Source: Liolophura sinensis (lineage: Eukaryota > Mollusca > Polyplacophora > Chitonida > Chitonidae). From it: DNA of 64,000 nt. Both the position numbers and the translations under genes were made by a program. The stretch spans positions 8,518,193 to 8,582,192 of the forward strand of contig NC_088306.1 of NCBI RefSeq assembly GCF_032854445.1, written 5' to 3'. This document shows positions 45,801 through 57,942 of the stretch, piece after piece; position 1 is the stretch's first letter, and the number at the start of each line of letters is the position of its first letter. The notes under the pieces are model-generated. The model saw nothing but the letters and a program-made list of their open reading frames with translations. It did no database searches and was not told where the DNA came from.

Positions 45801-48800
45801 GACTCCCTTACAAGAAGACAGAGTACATGTACTCACACCTAATGACTCCTCATTGCCGTACAACCCCGAGCATAAATATGTACACATGTTCCAGTCATGC
45901 TTTTGACATACTACCAGAAATCATCTGTCAGATCAGTTAAATTAGCTTTATTCATGTTAACCCTCTGCTTGACCCATATCATTTATAACTAATATCGTAA
46001 TAGCGGCCCGTTCCGTTCCATTGGGTTCGACCGCCAAGTCGCAAAGGAGAACAAACGCCAACGTTTTCTGCTACTAAAGCCTTTTATTATATTGTTGCTC
46101 TGTAAAAACAAGACAAATACAGTACAATCAACAAAATATGACATGGACACGTGATGAATACAAACAGTTGTTTTGAAAATTTTCTCTAAATTTGAATACG
46201 ACGCCAAACTTACACAAAACTACCACCATATAAAAGAAAAGAACAGATATGAACCATTTTGTTCTTGTTACGCAGAAACGCAGAATAGCAGAATGGGAAA
46301 AACGCATGCAGCGGCAAAGCACGACCTCTGCTGGTCAATGACCACACCAGATTCTGCCTGACCACACCCGAATGCTGTAAAGAGGCGCTCTATCAGGGGG
46401 GACAAGCTATGTGTGCTGTGAACTACAGCTTTCACATACCTCCTCAAAATCATAAGTGGGGATAGTTTTAGGTGCTACTCCAGCTACTCCAGAACAAGCA
46501 GAACCAGCTTCTGGACCGGTCGGTATAGTTGGCTCAACGGCCGTGTATGCGCACCCTTCGCATCATGAGAATGGTCACCAACAACAAGCTTAACCTTCTG
46601 ATGCGCATCAAGGTGAAATTTACCTTGAGGAGGCAACAAAACCTCTGATTGCATAGTAAAGAGATGATTTAGAGTAAGCGGTTCAACTGACAGAGGATCA
46701 TTTAAGTTATGAACGGTGAATGGACAACTGTTTACTACTGTGACGTCTTGATACAAAAAGGTTCTAAATGACTCAAAGTCAAGGCATGTACCAGAGGAGT
46801 CCAAAAGTGACAACAATGCCGACCGCACTGTCCGGATCTGGCGCTCCCAAGATACCCCCCATATGACTTGCTGCTGCAACATTCGTTTTAAATGCCACAT
46901 AGTCGCAGTCCCTTGTCAACAAATACTCACGCACGCAATCATGATCCATCTCGTCGTCTGCTGCGCGAAGCTCGCGTTCTGCGCCTACAAAGTTTGTGCC
47001 TCGGTCTGAAAGCAACCGTCTTATGGATCCATGTAATGACACAAACCGTCGAAGCATGTTAATGAAAGAGCCAGTGGTGAGATCTTTCATTGCCTCTGTA
47101 TGGAGGGTCCACGATGGTCCAAAGATGTCTACACGGCTGTACGCCCATGGAGGAGCTGGGCAAAGACGATCGATTGGTAGATCAGCCATCTTCTGTTCCT
47201 GTAGAGGACGACACATCTGGGTAGATCAGCCATCTTCTGTTCCTGTAGAGGCCGACACATCTGGGTAGATCAGTCATCTTCTGTTCCTGTAGAGGCCCAC
47301 ACATCTGGGTAGATCAGCCATCTTCTGTTCATGTAGAGGCTGACACATCTGGGTAGATCAGCCATCTTCTGTTCCTGTAGAGGCCGACACATCTGGGTAG
47401 ATCAGCCATCTTCTGTTCATGTAGAGGCCGACACATCTGGGTACATCAGCCATCTTCTGTTCCTGTAGAGGCCGACACATCTGGGTAGATCAGCCATCTT
47501 CTGTTCCTGTAGAGGCCGACACATCTGGGTAGATCAGCCATCTTCTGTTCCTGTAGAGGCCGACACATCTGGGTAGATCAGCCATCTTCTGTTCCTGTAG
47601 AGGCCGACACATCTGGGTAGATCAGCCATCTTCTGTTCATGTAGAGGCCGACACATCTGGGTAGATCAGCCATCTTCTGTTCATGTAGAGGCCGACACGT
47701 CTGGGTAGATCAGCCATCTTCTGTTCCTGTAGAGGCTGACACGTCTGGGTAGATCAGCCATCTTCTGTTCCTGTAGAGGCCGACACATCTGGGTAGATCA
47801 GCCATCTTCTGTTCCTGTAGAGGCCGACACATCTGGGTAGATCAGCCATCTTCTGTTCCTGTAGAGGCTGACACATCTGGTCCTGTAGAGGCCGACACAT
47901 CTGGGTAGATCAGCCATCTTCTGTTCCTGTAGAGGCCGACACATCTGGGTAGATCAGCCATCTTCTGTTCTTGTAGAGGCCGACACATCTGTGTAGATCA
48001 GCCATCTTCTGTTCCTGTAGAGGCCGACACATCTGGGTAGATCAGCCATCTTCTGTTCCTGTAGAGGCCGACACATCTGGGTAGATCAGCCATCTTCTGT
48101 TCCTGTAGAGGCCGACACATGTGGGTAGATCAGCCATCTTCTGTTCCTGTAGAGGCCGACACATCTGGGTAGATCAGCCATCTTCTGTTCCTGTAGAGGC
48201 TGACACATGTGGGTAGATCAGCCATCTTCTGTTCCTGTAGAGGCCGACACATCTGGGTAGATCAGCCATCTTCTGTTCCTGTAGAGGCCGACACATCTGG
48301 GTAGATCAGCCATCTTCTGTTCCTGTAGAGGCCGACACATCTGGGTAGATCAGCCATCTTCTGTTCCTGTAGAGGCCGACACATCTGGGTAGATCAGCCA
48401 TCTTCTGTTCCTGTAGAGGCTGACACATCTGGGTAGATCAGCCATCTTCTGTTTCTGTAGAGGCCGACACATCTTCCAACACTGGACACAATTATATATA
48501 TATAGACCGCACAAGTACAACCCACTATCCAAAAATCACTTGACCTTACATGGTTAACGGTTATCCCACGGTTCTGTTTCCTTATGACAGTGACGAATTA
48601 CCATTTCGGTCAGCTGATGCTTTCATGGGAGAATCATAGAATGCCGAACAACGCTGGGCAATCCTGACTTGCGCAATCTTCTTCATACTCTCATCAAGCC
48701 AGCCTTACCTAGAATTGGATCCAAGCAGTACAAGGTACCGGTGCGCTTGAGTGTCTTCTTTCTATGATTGGAAGATTGTAGACCTGTATCTGGCTCACCA

Positions 48801-51800
48801 ATTCCCAGTGAAACTAAGGCAGTTCCTTCACTGGGGAAGGCCTCCCACTGCACCACCTTCAAAATATCATCCTCGGCCTGTCTCCAGAGCTTCACAATGA
48901 CAGGATCGATATACTGGAGTTGTTTGCTGCTTGATTGAGTTCTTACTCTGACTTTATCACATCGACTACGACTTAACAACCACCACTTTAGCCTCAGACA
49001 GTTTGCTACAAATTCGCTTTAAGCGAAACCACTTGGACAAATGAGCTAATCTACCTAAATCAAAACCAGACTCAACCTGATTGGACTGGGTAGCAGCAGA
49101 TACCATGATTTCTCTGTGTTCTCAAAGTCTATTCTCCATGTGTAACATGTGCCATAAAGTATTTCCTGTGTGCTCACAATCTATTGTCACAGTCCATTCT
49201 GCATGTGTAACACGTGACATGAAGTACATGTATTTTCTGTATGCTCACAGTCTATTTTCCATGTGTAACATGTGACATCAAGTATTCTCCATGGCTGTGC
49301 TCACCATTTTACCACAGGTTCTGTGTTCAGCATGTGCCTGCCATGTATATGTATTCAAAGTTTCCTCACCATCTGATCTCTGTGTACCATGTGTACAGCC
49401 ATCTATTCTTCATGTGCTCACCATTTTGCCTCTTTGTGTACCATGCGTGATCATCTGTCCTCCAAGTGCTCACCATTTTATCTCTGTATGCACCATGTGC
49501 TCACCATTTTATCTCTGTGTACCATGTGTGATCATGTACGTGTATTTTCTCGGTCTACCATGTACTCATCATCTTACCTCTGTGTGTGTACCATGTGCTC
49601 ATGATGCATTCTGTGTGTGTACCATGTGTCAATGTGTACTACATGTTCACCATGCCATTCCTGTGTATACCATGTGCTCACAATGCATTCTCTGTGTGTA
49701 CCATGTGTCACTGTGTACTACATGTTCACCATGCCATTCCTGTGTATACCATGTGCTCACAATGCATTGTGTGTGTGTGTACCACGTGTCACTGTGTAGG
49801 CCTACTACATGTTCACCATGCCATTCCTGTGTATACCATGTGCTCACGATGCATTCTCTGTGTGTACCATGTGTCACTGTGTACTACATGTTCACCATGC
49901 CATTCCTGTGTATACCATGTGCTCACGATGCATTATCTGTGTGTACCATGTGTCACTGTGTACTACATGTTCACCATGCCATTCCTGTGTATACCATGTG
50001 CTCACGATGCATTCTCTGTGTGTACCATGTGTCACTGTGTACTACATGTTCACCATGCCATTCTCTGTGTATACCATGTTCTCACAATGCATTCTCTGTG
50101 TGTACCATGTGTCACTGTGTACTACATGTTCACCATGCCATTCCTGTGTATACCATGTGCTCACAATGCATTGTGTGTGTGTGTACCATGTGTCACTGTG
50201 AACTGCATGTTCAACATGCCATTCCTGTGTATACCATGTGCTCACAATGCATTGTGTGTGTGTACCATGTGGCACTGTGTACTACATGTTCACCATGCCA
50301 TTCCTGTGTATACCATGTGCTCACAATGCATTCTGTGTGTGTACCATGTGTCACTGTGTACTACATGTTCACCATGCCATTCCTGTGTATACCATGTGCT
50401 CACAATGCATTGTGTGTGTGTGTGTACCATGTGTCACTGTGTACTGCATGTTCAACATGCCATTCCTGTGTATACCATGTGCTCACAATGCATTGTGTGT
50501 GTGTACCATGTGTCACTGTGTACTACATGTTCACCATGCCATTCCTGTGTATACCATGTGCTCACAATGCATTCTGTGTGTGTACCATGTGTCACTGTGT
50601 ACTACATGTTCACCATGCCATTCCTGTGTATACCATGTGCTCACAGTGCATTCTCTGTGTGTACCATGTGTCACTGTGTACTACATGTTCACCATGCCAT
50701 TCCTGTGTATACCATGTGCTCACAATGCATTCTGTGTGTGTACCATGTGTCACTGTGTACTACATGTTCACCATGCCATTCCTGTGTATACCATGTGCTC
50801 ACAATGCATTCTGTGTGTGTACCATGTGTCATTGTGTACTACATGTTCACCATGCCATTCCTGTGTATACCATGTGCTCACAGTGCATTCTCTGTGTGTA
50901 CCATGTGTCACTGTGTACTACATGTTCACCATGCCATTCCTGTGTATACCATGTGCTCACAGTGCATTCTGTGTGTGTACCATGTGTCACTGTGTACTAC
51001 ATGTTCACCATGCCATTCCTGTGTATACCATGTGCTCACAATGCATGGTGTGTGTGTGTACCATGTGTCACTGTGTACTACATGTTCACCATGCCATTCC
51101 TGTGTATACCATGTTCTCACAATGCATTCTGTGTGTGTACCATGTAACTGTGTACTGCATGTTCACCATGCCATTCCCGTGTATACCATGTGCTCCACGA
51201 TGCATTCTCTGTGTGTACCATGTGTCACTGTGTACTACATGTTCAACATGCCATTCCTGTGTATACCATGTGCTCACAATGCATTCTTTGTGTGTACCAT
51301 GTGTCACTGTGTACTACATGTTCAACATGCCATTCCTGTGTATACCATGTGCTCACAATGCATTCTCTGTGTGTACCATGTAACTGTGTACTACATGTTC
51401 ACCATGCCATTCCTCTGTATACCATGTGCTCACAATGCATTCTCTGTGTGTACCATGTAACTGTGTACTGCATGTTCACCATGCCATTCCTGTGTGTTCC
51501 ATACATGTATGTTTTTGGTGCTGGCAGGGTGGTTTGGCAGTGGACTGGTGTAAGCAGCCTGACGTAGGCCTTCCTAAACCTGACCTGGTGATCTACCTGA
51601 CACTTAGTCCGGAGAAGGCGGCTCGCAGAGAAGACTTCGGCCGTGAGAGGTTCGAGCAGATAGAATTTCAGAAGAAAGTGGCTGAAAGCTTTGAAATTAT
51701 TCGGGAAAAAGACTGGAAGGTAAGACTTATAAAAGAATATGTGAAACAATTGATTTTTAATTCTTAATGCGGAGTTTATGATGTGGCCTAGTGAACATTT

Positions 51801-52634
51801 GACTTGCATTTTTAGCTCCTCTGCTCACATTGGTGTACTGATGCACTGTTTGTAAACTCATGTCATGACGTTTGTTGTGTATCTGTATGGACATATAGGT
51901 GTGTTGGTTTCCTCTTAGCTCTGGAGAATCACAACATTCGAAGAAATGACTTATTCCAGATTACAGGGTACAGGTTCCTACATCATGGTCTTGAAATCCT
52001 AGAAATCGAAAGTACCTTTAGCAGACTTTGAAGAGTGTTCTCTCGGAGAAATGTGTTCAACAGCGTATCTGTAATTGCTTGAAGCACTGTTGTGTATATG
52101 GGCATGTGAGCATTAAATAAATTAGATTGTTTTACTTTCTTGTAAGCTTTTATATAAACTGTAGAATATTTAATCCAGTTAATATGGATATATGGAATTT
52201 GGGCTTAGAAGAGCCATGACAAAGCCTTGATATTTGAAATCTTCTGGGTCTTTGAACCCTAAATGTTCATCAGCTGTCTAATTAAGAAGGGAAGCAGGGT
52301 CAAATACGTCTTTAATTTGGACATTCCATTAGTTGAACTAAAATTGAGAAAAACTGGGCTAAATATGTGGTTTTAGTATTAACGATACTGCATAAAAAGA
52401 AATTTTAAACTAACATTAAATTCCATTAAAAAATTTGGGCTCCCATACTACATGGGAATGAAAAATTGCCAGCATGTTTCCCTCGGAAAAAACATATTTT
52501 AGACATATATATTTGGGTTACAGGTTATAGACGCTGACAAGAATATAGAGGATCTTCATGCAGAAATAAAAAGCTTGGTGAAGAAAACCATGAAAGATGT
52601 TCAGTGGGAAGACATCAGAGCTTTGTGGACATGA
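42722..52634 (+). CDS. DTYMK: Thymidylate kinase (dTMP kinase), copy 2
   Basis: Paralogue of the gene at 18 kb with identical exon lengths and phases: 42722-42860, 44918-45026, 45429-45516, 51528-51719, 52524-52634. No stop or frameshift. From the Met at 42734 it is 208 residues. The P-loop GCDRCGKTT and DRYAYSG are kept. LRFP (39-42) has become LPSP, which removes the Arg and Phe of the nucleotide-site loop. VAFTAAK (102-108) has become VAYRVAK, so the residue matching human Phe105 is Tyr and the next Thr is Arg. The LID reads [10 protein letters not shown] instead of [10 protein letters not shown]. No in-frame ATG lies upstream of MNTE, so the Arg-rich leader of copy 1 is absent. It may be a functional, altered-specificity paralogue or a gene drifting toward loss. 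Expression is unknown. Confidence 0.88.
44369..44707 (+). mobile_element. MetaSINE-like SINE split by about 90 bp of other sequence
   Basis: The tRNA-like head (GTTAGCGTGCTAGCGCAGTG, GTGAGTTCAAATCCAGCTCA) is separated from the body (TCTCCAGCCGTACGTGGGAA) by unrelated sequence from about 44446 to 44545. The tail is AACACCAATCAAAAAAATAA. Confidence 0.85.
44918..45026 (+). CDS. DTYMK: DTYMK copy 2 exon 2
   Basis: Acceptor after a T-run and GTTGTAG, donor [22 protein letters not shown] through ANRWEAA. Confidence 0.92.
45429..45516 (+). CDS. DTYMK: DTYMK copy 2 exon 3
   Basis: Acceptor CATTTTACAG, donor GTACGT. Carries the VAYRVAK change. Confidence 0.92.
45650..45850 (+). mobile_element. Second SINE family, copy in DTYMK copy 2 intron 3
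   Basis: GCACTGAGAGGTTAGAACAA, TGGTTGGCCCGGTGTCAGGA, GTCTGGTGTCTTTGGCATCA, CAGTGGCGGCAGCACTTTAG. Not present at the matching place in copy 1. Confidence 0.65.
46484..49080 (-). pseudogene. BEL/Pao LTR-retrotransposon fragment (pre-integrase and integrase), broken
   Basis: Read on the minus strand from the right: KLSEAK region, then [13 protein letters not shown] and [32 protein letters not shown], and [13 protein letters not shown]. Integrase follows: [34 protein letters not shown], then, in another frame, [47 protein letters not shown]. This is the characteristic BEL/Pao order. Protease, reverse transcriptase and RNase H are absent; there are frameshifts and a 1.3-kb minisatellite inside. 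It lies in intron 3 of DTYMK copy 2, antisense to it. LTRs were not identified; sequence at about 45990-46480 could be 3' flank of the element. Confidence 0.85.
47172..48473. repeat. 44-bp minisatellite, about 29 copies, derived from BEL/Pao code
   Basis: Unit: CTGGGTAGATCAGCCATCTT, CTGTTCCTGTAGAGGCCGAC, ACAT. On the minus strand it encodes [13 protein letters not shown], the segment linking the H2C2 region to integrase, so the array grew from within the retroelement. One unit near 47880 is truncated. Units are almost identical, indicating recent or homogenised expansion. Confidence 0.95.
49105..51500 (+). repeat. Minisatellite in DTYMK copy 2 intron 3, mainly 79-bp unit, about 24 copies
   Basis: Degenerate A-type units (ATTCTCCATGTGTAACATGT) at 49105-49290 are followed by about 24 B-type units from 49590. 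The array ends about 25 bases before the exon 4 acceptor. Copy 1 has about 12 B-type units but many more A-type. Open frames up to 624 codons in several frames are repeat artefacts. Confidence 0.95.
51528..51719 (+). CDS. DTYMK: DTYMK copy 2 exon 4
   Basis: Acceptor GGTGCTGGCAG, donor [22 protein letters not shown] is conserved; the LID is changed. Confidence 0.93.
52524..52634 (+). CDS. DTYMK: DTYMK copy 2 exon 5
   Basis: Acceptor [29 protein letters not shown] to RALWT and TGA. Confidence 0.94.
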   Translation, partial: VIDADKNIEDLHAEIKSLVKKTMKDVQWEDIRALWT

Positions 52635-52859
52635 TAAAAGTACTGACTTTTTGTTGTTGAAACAGTGTTTTTAAAGACCATGAACAAAGCATTATTAAGC
52701 ACTTAAAAAGGTTATTATATCCGGAGAGATTTATCAAATTTCACTATGCAATTTATCTGTTTACTTCTTTTTCACTTTTGTCCTAATAATATTTAAGGTA
52801 CTTAAAGTAGTTACATGTTGATATACCCATTTTTACCCAAGAATCCTGTTTTTGTGTAC

Positions 52860-53600
52860 TGGTAGCATAGTCTTGATTTTGATATGCCCATTTTTGTCAT
52901 AAAAACTGTGATAAGACAAGATTGAAAAATGTGATAAGACAAGATTAGATTATTATGTTTTGTGAAAGAATCCTGTTTTTGTGTAGCATAGTCTTGATTT
53001 TGATATGCCCATTTTTGTCATAAAAACTGTGATAAGACAAGATTGAAAAATGTGATAAGACAAGATTAGATTATTATGTTTTGTGAAAGAATCCTGTTTT
53101 TGTGTAGCATAGTCTTGATTTTGATATGCCCATTTTTGTCATAAAAACTGTGATAAGACAAGATTGAAAAATGTGATAAGACAAGATTAGATTATTATGT
53201 TTTGTGAAAGAATCCTGTTTTTGTGTAGCATAATCTTGATTTTGATATGCCCATTTTTGTCATAAAAACTGTGATAAGACAAGATTGAAGAATGTGATAA
53301 GACAAGATTAGATTATGTTTTGTGAAAGAATCCTGTTTTTGTGTAGCATAGTCTTGATTTTGATATGCCCATTTTTGTCATAAAAACTGTGATAAGACAA
53401 GATTGAAAAAAGTGATGAGACAAGATTAGATTATGTTTTGTGAAAGTATCCAGTTTTTGTGTAGCATAGTCTTGATTTTGATATGCCCATTTTTGTCATA
53501 AAAACTGTGATAAGACAAGATTGAAAAATGTGATTAGACAAGATTAGATCATTATGTATTATGAAAGTATCCTGTTTTTATGTAGCATAGTCTTGATTTT
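52860..53600 (+). repeat. About 120-bp tandem repeat, about 6 copies, 3' flank of DTYMK copy 2
   Basis: Unit: AATCCTGTTTTTGTGTAGCA, TAGTCTTGATTTTGATATGC, CCATTTTTGTCATAAAAACT, GTGATAAGACAAGATTGAAA. Copy 1 has one equivalent at about 26150-26310. Confidence 0.94.
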
Positions 53601-54049
53601 TTACCTGTGCATAAAACACTAATCTTTTTGTATAAAAAGAAGACAATTTTTGTTGACATGGCTTGGTAATACTTTAAATCAACTTTTAATTTGGAATTTT
53701 TATGTGGCCATGGGATGAACCTCAATACTGTCATCACTGCTACTGTACACTTTTAAATCTGTATGACAACTCATTAAAAGAAAAGGCTTTTTTTAGTGTG
53801 AAAAAGGGCAAAAAAGGAATCCATTGATGTCACATCAGAATTAGGTGTGTTCACGGATAGAGTAGCTGTTTTAAATCTATACATGTAAAGCATACATTTT
53901 ATCGACGTTAATTCTTTTAAACATCATGAAAATCCCCTTCATGTATTGTCACAAAGCACTTGAGATGCCTTATTTGACTCATTCAGGCCAAACCAAGCTT
54001 AATTGTTGTTTAATAGGCAGAATACTAAAATCTTATTTTCAATGTTTGA

Positions 54050-54319
54050 TTTTTTTTTTTTTTTTTTTTGATTGGTGTTTTACGCCGTACTCAAGAATAT
54101 TTTACTTATACGACGGCGGCCAGCATTATGGTGGGTGGAAACCGGGCACAGCCCGGGGGAAACCCACCACCATCCACAGGTTGCTGGCAGACCTTCCCAC
54201 TTACGGCCGGAGAGGAAGCCAGCATGAGCTGGACTTGAACTCACAGCGACCGCATTGGTGAGAGGCTCCTGAGTCATTACGCTGCGCTAGCGCGCTAACC
54301 GACTGAGCCACGGGGCCCC
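54050..54319 (-). mobile_element. MetaSINE-like SINE, full length with target-site duplication
   Basis: TCAATGTTTGA at 54039-54049 and 54320-54330. The homologous site in copy 1 (TTCAGTGTTGGAAGAGGGTA, about 27040) is empty. Confidence 0.96.
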
Positions 54320-54978
54320 TCAATGTTTGAAGATGGTGTAAAAATAAATACTTGAAAATCATCTGATTGGTGGAAAATGTGGATTGTCCTGGCAGTTTTC
54401 CTGTTAAACACATGTATGTGCTTGGAAAGCCTAGAAGAACAGGAATATCGCAAAAACATGGGGATCATAAAAAAAATGGAAAGGTAGAATTTCAGTTTTA
54501 TGCGTATATTCTGTTTCTGGATTTTTAGGAATCAGCTCCTCAGAAAACACAAATTATAATTGGTGTCACCTTACATAGAGGCTACAACATTCCAAATAAG
54601 ATACACATTCTCTATTTACACAAACTACTTGTATTAGAATATGTTTTGTACATAGTATATATATATATTCTAATAACTCTGTGATAGGAGATTTGTGATG
54701 TATTTATAGCCCATATTCTGAATTATTCTCTGTCAACCCAAAGTCTTTGGATAAAAAATCATGAAGAAAACTCGAGACATTTTAGTTGAATGGATTTTAC
54801 TTCAGTGTGATCAGTTGTAATGATTAGATATTGAATTCATGCAAGTTAAATACTAAAATGCGTTGAACTCATCATCTTGAAAACAACGGAGATGGCATTC
54901 AAACTATTAGCCCATGGGCAATATGGTTAAATATTTGATGTTTTCAGTTGGTTTGGCCAGTGTTTTAATTGTTCAGTG

Positions 54979-55127
54979 CCGTACGTGGGAAGGTCCTACA
55001 GCAACCTGCGGATGGTCATGAATTTTCCCCGGGCTCTGCCTGGTTTCCTCCCACCATCATGCTGGCCACTGTCGTATCAGTGAAATATTCTTGAGTACGG
55101 CGTAGAACACCAATCAAATAAATAAAT
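54979..55127 (+). mobile_element. MetaSINE-like SINE, 5'-truncated, with target-site duplication
   Basis: AATTGTTCAGTG at 54967-54978 and 55128-55139. In copy 1 the site reads TTTTAATTGTTCATTGTCTT (about 28008), an exact empty site. Confidence 0.97.
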
Positions 55128-55474
55128 AATTGTTCAGTGTCTTATCAGGTGCTTGATCTGCCTGGTTTCTTCTGCTCTGCCTGGTTTCTTCTTCTCTGCC
55201 TGGTTTCTTCTGTCAGGTTTCCTAATCCCTAAAACTCACTCTTGACATGGAGCAGACCATTGCCAAGTATTTACATGTAAGAATGAAAGCTTGGGGTTTT
55301 ACTTCGTACATAACCATTTTTAATTCCTTTTTAATATTTTGTGTTTTCAGTTGGTTTGGCCAGTGCTTTTGTTCAGTTCCATTAGGCGGGGGCGGATATG
55401 GTGGCTTATGGTTAAATCGTCCGTCCATGCATGAATCAAATGTGGGTCAGGTCATACGGAAGACTTTAAAAATG

Positions 55475-55640
55475 GTCTTGTTGTTGCCTCGCTTGTCACT
55501 CGGCGCGGAGAGATTTGAGCAAGGAAACATGACTGGTTGGCCCATTGTCAGTATCATGCGACTGGATGAGGTGTCATGTCTGGTGTCTTCGGCATGTTAC
55601 TTCAGTGGCGGCAGCATCGACTGAGAAATTGTGAAGTTTG
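55475..55640 (+). mobile_element. Second SINE family, copy
   Basis: GCGCGGAGAGATTTGAGCAA, GACTGGTTGGCCCATTGTCA, GTCTTCGGCATGTTACTTCA, GTGGCGGCAGCATCG. Confidence 0.65.
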
Positions 55641-55811
55641 ATGTAAAACCTCAAACATGCATACTTTATGAACATAAGGTAGCCATCTATAAAGAGCTTC
55701 TATGGCCTTCATAATTCACATTATATTAGATGGTGATAGCCGACCACATGGAAACCCTATGTACTGTCCCTCACCCATTTTCCTTTTTGTACCTTTTAAT
55801 AGTTGATGTAT

Positions 55812-55995
55812 TTATTTATTTGATTGGTGTTTTACGCCATACTCAAGAATATTTTGCTTGTACGACGGCCGTGGTGAGAGAAATCCGGGCAGAGTACAGA
55901 GGAAACCCACGACCATCCGCAGCTTGCTGAAATACCTTCCCACGTACAGCCGGAGAGGAGGCCAGCATGAGCTGGACTTGAACTCACAGCTAAAT
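55812..55995 (-). mobile_element. MetaSINE-like SINE with target-site duplication
   Basis: AGTTGATGTAT (55801-55811) and AGTTCATGTAT (55996-56006). An internal deletion removes the CCAGCATTATGG block. Confidence 0.85.
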
Positions 55996-56006
55996 AGTTC
56001 ATGTAT

Positions 56007-57867
56007 GCAGTAGCTAGTGCCAATATGCTAACCATTATTGAACGAATCATTGCTTTATAAACACCATGCTGACACTATTACATGTACAGCTGTCTCGTGA
56101 CAGGACAGTGAACAAAACCCTGCCATCAAATTAATCATAACATTGTACCTTTCAGTTTTATTGACTTTCTCAGAGAACATACAGCACATCAATGCACTTC
56201 ATGCTAGTTTACTTTTGGGGTATTTCTTCTTTACAAAATATTTACATTCAGTTCAGCACACACTGTCTAAACATGCTTGACTGAAATCAGATAAATTGAA
56301 AGTTTTAAATCCATTTGAATACATTGTACATTTAATACTTGTATACTATAAATGCATCTGCTTTTCAGAGTAATGAAAATTTTAACTGAAGTATTATCAA
56401 CGGGATATTGATATGTTTTTGTTGTTTTATAACATCTTTTAAAGAGAATTAAAAAACAGTTTGCGTTAGTCCACCTCTGATGTTAGAACTAGGTGTTTTC
56501 TTTTTGCATAACGATAGCCTTTATTTCAATAAATTCCTCATTGTTTAGCTTATGAGCACTTCCAAAAGATGCCAGAGAATTTGGCCAAAATGCACAAAGC
56601 TTGCACACGATATAACATGACTAAATCGCACAAACATAAAACGCTTGAGGACACGCCTGGATAAACAAAGACACGATAAGATGGAGAGCGAAATGACGCT
56701 CCTGTGACATTATGCTAAACCAACGACAACTACTGACCCTTCCCTTTAAATGAGTTTCATAACCAATCAGAAAACAAAGACATGTTTTTTTAGCAATGAG
56801 GAAAAATTTCACAATTTCTATGGGTTTTGTTGAGGAAAGAGTTCACAGACTGAACAGATTTGGACACATTTTAATACCAAAAATTCCATGAGATTGCCTG
56901 TTTATTTAACTCGCTCCTCAGTACAGACAGTAGATACACTACAATCACAACACCTCTCCAAAATAAAACAAAACACACAAGATATGATGGCTTTGAATAT
57001 TGTACCTTACTATGGCACTCTCCCTCACATCTCTAATGCTTTGTTTTTAGCAAGATTAGCGAGCCGAATAATATTTTGCCGAGTTATTTTCACTGGGAGA
57101 TGAAAATTAATCAATTTTTCTTCCATTTGTAGAAAGGCAAATGTTAGAGTGGATGGCTTTGTCTGACCAATCACAGAATGGCTACAAACGAAAATCCCAA
57201 ATGATTGGTCAGCCTGATCAGGTGACACCACTGTTTCCAAATAATAACAAAGCACTATGTCAACACACTGGTCCAGTTAGGCTGTTGGTGCTATCGTACT
57301 GAAGTCGTGGAGTACGGATACTGGCCTCCCAGAGAAAAGATAAGACTTTAATGGCTCAAGTTACATGAAATGAGCAAGACTGACCACTTACAATACTGAA
57401 CATTACAAAGCAGAACGTTAAACCAGTACAGACCAGTTTAAATCAATCCACACTAAGGTACACTAAAATTTTCTCTTAATAAGCCAACAAAATCAGGTAT
57501 TCCTTTACTATAGTCAAATCCTCTTCAAAACTTGACCACTGTAAAATTGGGCAATACGTGCAACTCAAAAAGAAATAACACAGAGGTGTCTTCAGATAAA
57601 TGTGTGGAGTTTCTATCAGTGAACCCAGGCAATAGCATACGTACATGTACCCTTATTTTAGTTTAAATACAGTTACAAACCTAAAATAAAATCAACAACA
57701 ACATTCTGTAAACAAGTCCTGGGAAAACAGCGTTCCAGATATGTGCTGCTAGATGTATATTTATCCTGAAAGTCTTTTAAACCGTATTTTTTTTTTTTTT
57801 TTGCCATTGTTTCAACTGTCTCTATTATTATAATACAAGGGGTTAAGTTAAATACTCTTTTTTTTCA
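56007..57867 (-). other. SUCLA2 3' flank, probable 3' UTR; no other gene seen
   Basis: Follows the SUCLA2 stop in transcript order. On the minus strand AATAAA occurs at 56520-56525, a possible poly(A) signal, but the UTR length cannot be fixed from sequence alone. Confidence 0.4.
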
Positions 57868-57942
57868 CTACAAGGGTAATTCAAATTTAACGTCGACGGC
57901 TGCTTCTCGTGCCAAACCAACAATCGTGGACAGCTTGACAAC
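57868..57942 (-). CDS. SUCLA2: SUCLA2 last exon
   Basis: Acceptor [29 protein letters not shown] then ELPL and TAG. Confidence 0.92.
   Translation of the reverse strand, partial: VVKLSTIVGLAREAAVDVKFELPL

Larger units (their letters stand above)
42710..55300 (+). repeat. Segmental duplication, unit 2 (contains DTYMK copy 2)
   Basis: Direct paralogue of 18068-28190. It is longer because of a BEL/Pao insertion, larger minisatellites, a 3'-flank tandem expansion and its own SINEs. Confidence 0.9.

Noticed and set aside
46779-47216. Intact integrase
   Set aside because: A frameshift lies after ASHMGG and the N-terminus runs into the 44-bp array, so it is a broken fragment.
49291-51460. Cys/His-rich open frames of over 600 codons resembling a repeat protein
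   Set aside because: The same minisatellite in copy 2: parallel open frames in all phases, lying in an intron between two well-defined exons.
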